The notes beneath the pieces are model-generated. The model saw only the letters and a list, made by a program, of their open reading frames with translations. It searched no databases and was not told where the DNA came from. Shown piece after piece: positions 6,035-6,284 of a stretch of DNA of 6,284 nt. Positions within the stretch are counted from its first letter, which is position 1. Each line of letters starts with the position of its first letter. Position numbers and translations under genes: made by a program. The stretch is from an uncultured Gammaproteobacteria bacterium (GTDB lineage: Bacteria > Pseudomonadota > Gammaproteobacteria > UBA9214), in contig CAJQPV010000216.1 of NCBI GenBank assembly GCA_905480305.1, forward strand, positions 1 to 6,284, written 5' to 3'.

Positions 6035-6284
6035 ATGCCTGAAAAACAGCCACCACAGCGCGATACCCTGTTTGTCGAAGACGCAAAAATCCTGTTGCAT
6101 GACAGCTATCCCGGCGATCAGTATGTACTGCGCGTACAGGCACCCGAGTGTGCCGCACGCGCATTACCCGGGAGCTTTGTGCACCTGCAATGTGACCCAT
6201 CCCTGCTGATGCGCAGGCCCCTGTCCATCATGCGTGCCGACAGCGATGCCGGCTGGGTGGAATTCCTCTACAAGGATGTCGGCA
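6035..6284 (+). CDS. pyrK: Dihydroorotate dehydrogenase electron-transfer subunit, 5' part (PyrK-like, truncated by window edge)
   Basis: The first 83 residues of a flavoprotein reductase-like subunit are visible. The reading frame is open to the window edge. After a short polar N-terminus comes a beta-barrel domain pattern: VEDAKILLHDSY (14-25), YVLRVQAPE (30-38), LPGSFVHLQC (44-53), then LLMRRPLSIMRAD (57-69). The RRPLS element is the FAD-binding RPxS motif of ferredoxin reductase-type domains, and its setting resembles PyrK. PyrK passes electrons between NAD and the FMN subunit PyrD of class 1B dihydroorotate dehydrogenase through FAD and a 2Fe-2S cluster. The C-terminal NAD and cysteine-cluster regions lie outside the window, so these cannot be checked. 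The ATG is 2 nt after the pyrC' stop with TGAG (6025-6028) in place of a strong ribosome site. The pyr context favours PyrK over another oxidoreductase of the superfamily. Confidence 0.8.
   Translation, partial: MPEKQPPQRDTLFVEDAKILLHDSYPGDQYVLRVQAPECAARALPGSFVHLQCDPSLLMRRPLSIMRADSDAGWVEFLYKDVG

Overview
The window is a compact, almost entirely plus-strand chromosomal segment. It probably comes from a gammaproteobacterium, moderately GC-rich and related to the Pseudomonas/Chromatiales side of the class. The lineage call is an inference. It rests on the gene order TonB-family protein, yqgE, ruvX, pyrR, pyrB, pyrC', which I know from Pseudomonas, and on the Pseudomonas-like features of PyrB, PyrC' and PyrR.

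Layout. Positions 1-329 hold no convincing gene. A DUF4124-type secreted protein (330-728) is followed by a small hydrophobic Gx-transporter-family membrane protein (771-1277) and a TonB-family energy transducer (1271-2128), which overlap by 7 nt. After a 104-nt gap come yqgE (2233-2796) and ruvX (2846-3259). A tightly overlapped pyrimidine block follows: pyrR (3252-3758), pyrB (3755-4744), pyrC' (4734-6032), and the 5' part of a likely pyrK (6035 to the window edge). No tRNA, rRNA, IS element, CRISPR array or convincing terminator was seen.

How the genes fit together. PyrB is aspartate transcarbamoylase. PyrC' is a dihydroorotase-like protein that has lost five of six expected metal ligands, so it is most likely a structural partner of PyrB (class A ATCase) rather than an enzyme. 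PyrR is the UMP-responsive regulator/uracil phosphoribosyltransferase family protein. A PyrK-like subunit next in line suggests that this organism uses, or also carries, a class 1B dihydroorotate dehydrogenase. This would be a departure from the Pseudomonas arrangement. RuvX and YqgE are conserved passengers.

Most of the window is ordinary. The points worth a second look are the Gx membrane protein sitting where gshB sits in Pseudomonas, the apparently leaderless yqgE start, the ruvX start (a TTG with no ribosome site, downstream of stop-interrupted ATG sequence and a perfect TATAAT), the pseudoenzyme status of PyrC', and the PyrK-like gene. I found no clear evidence for a wholly new system.
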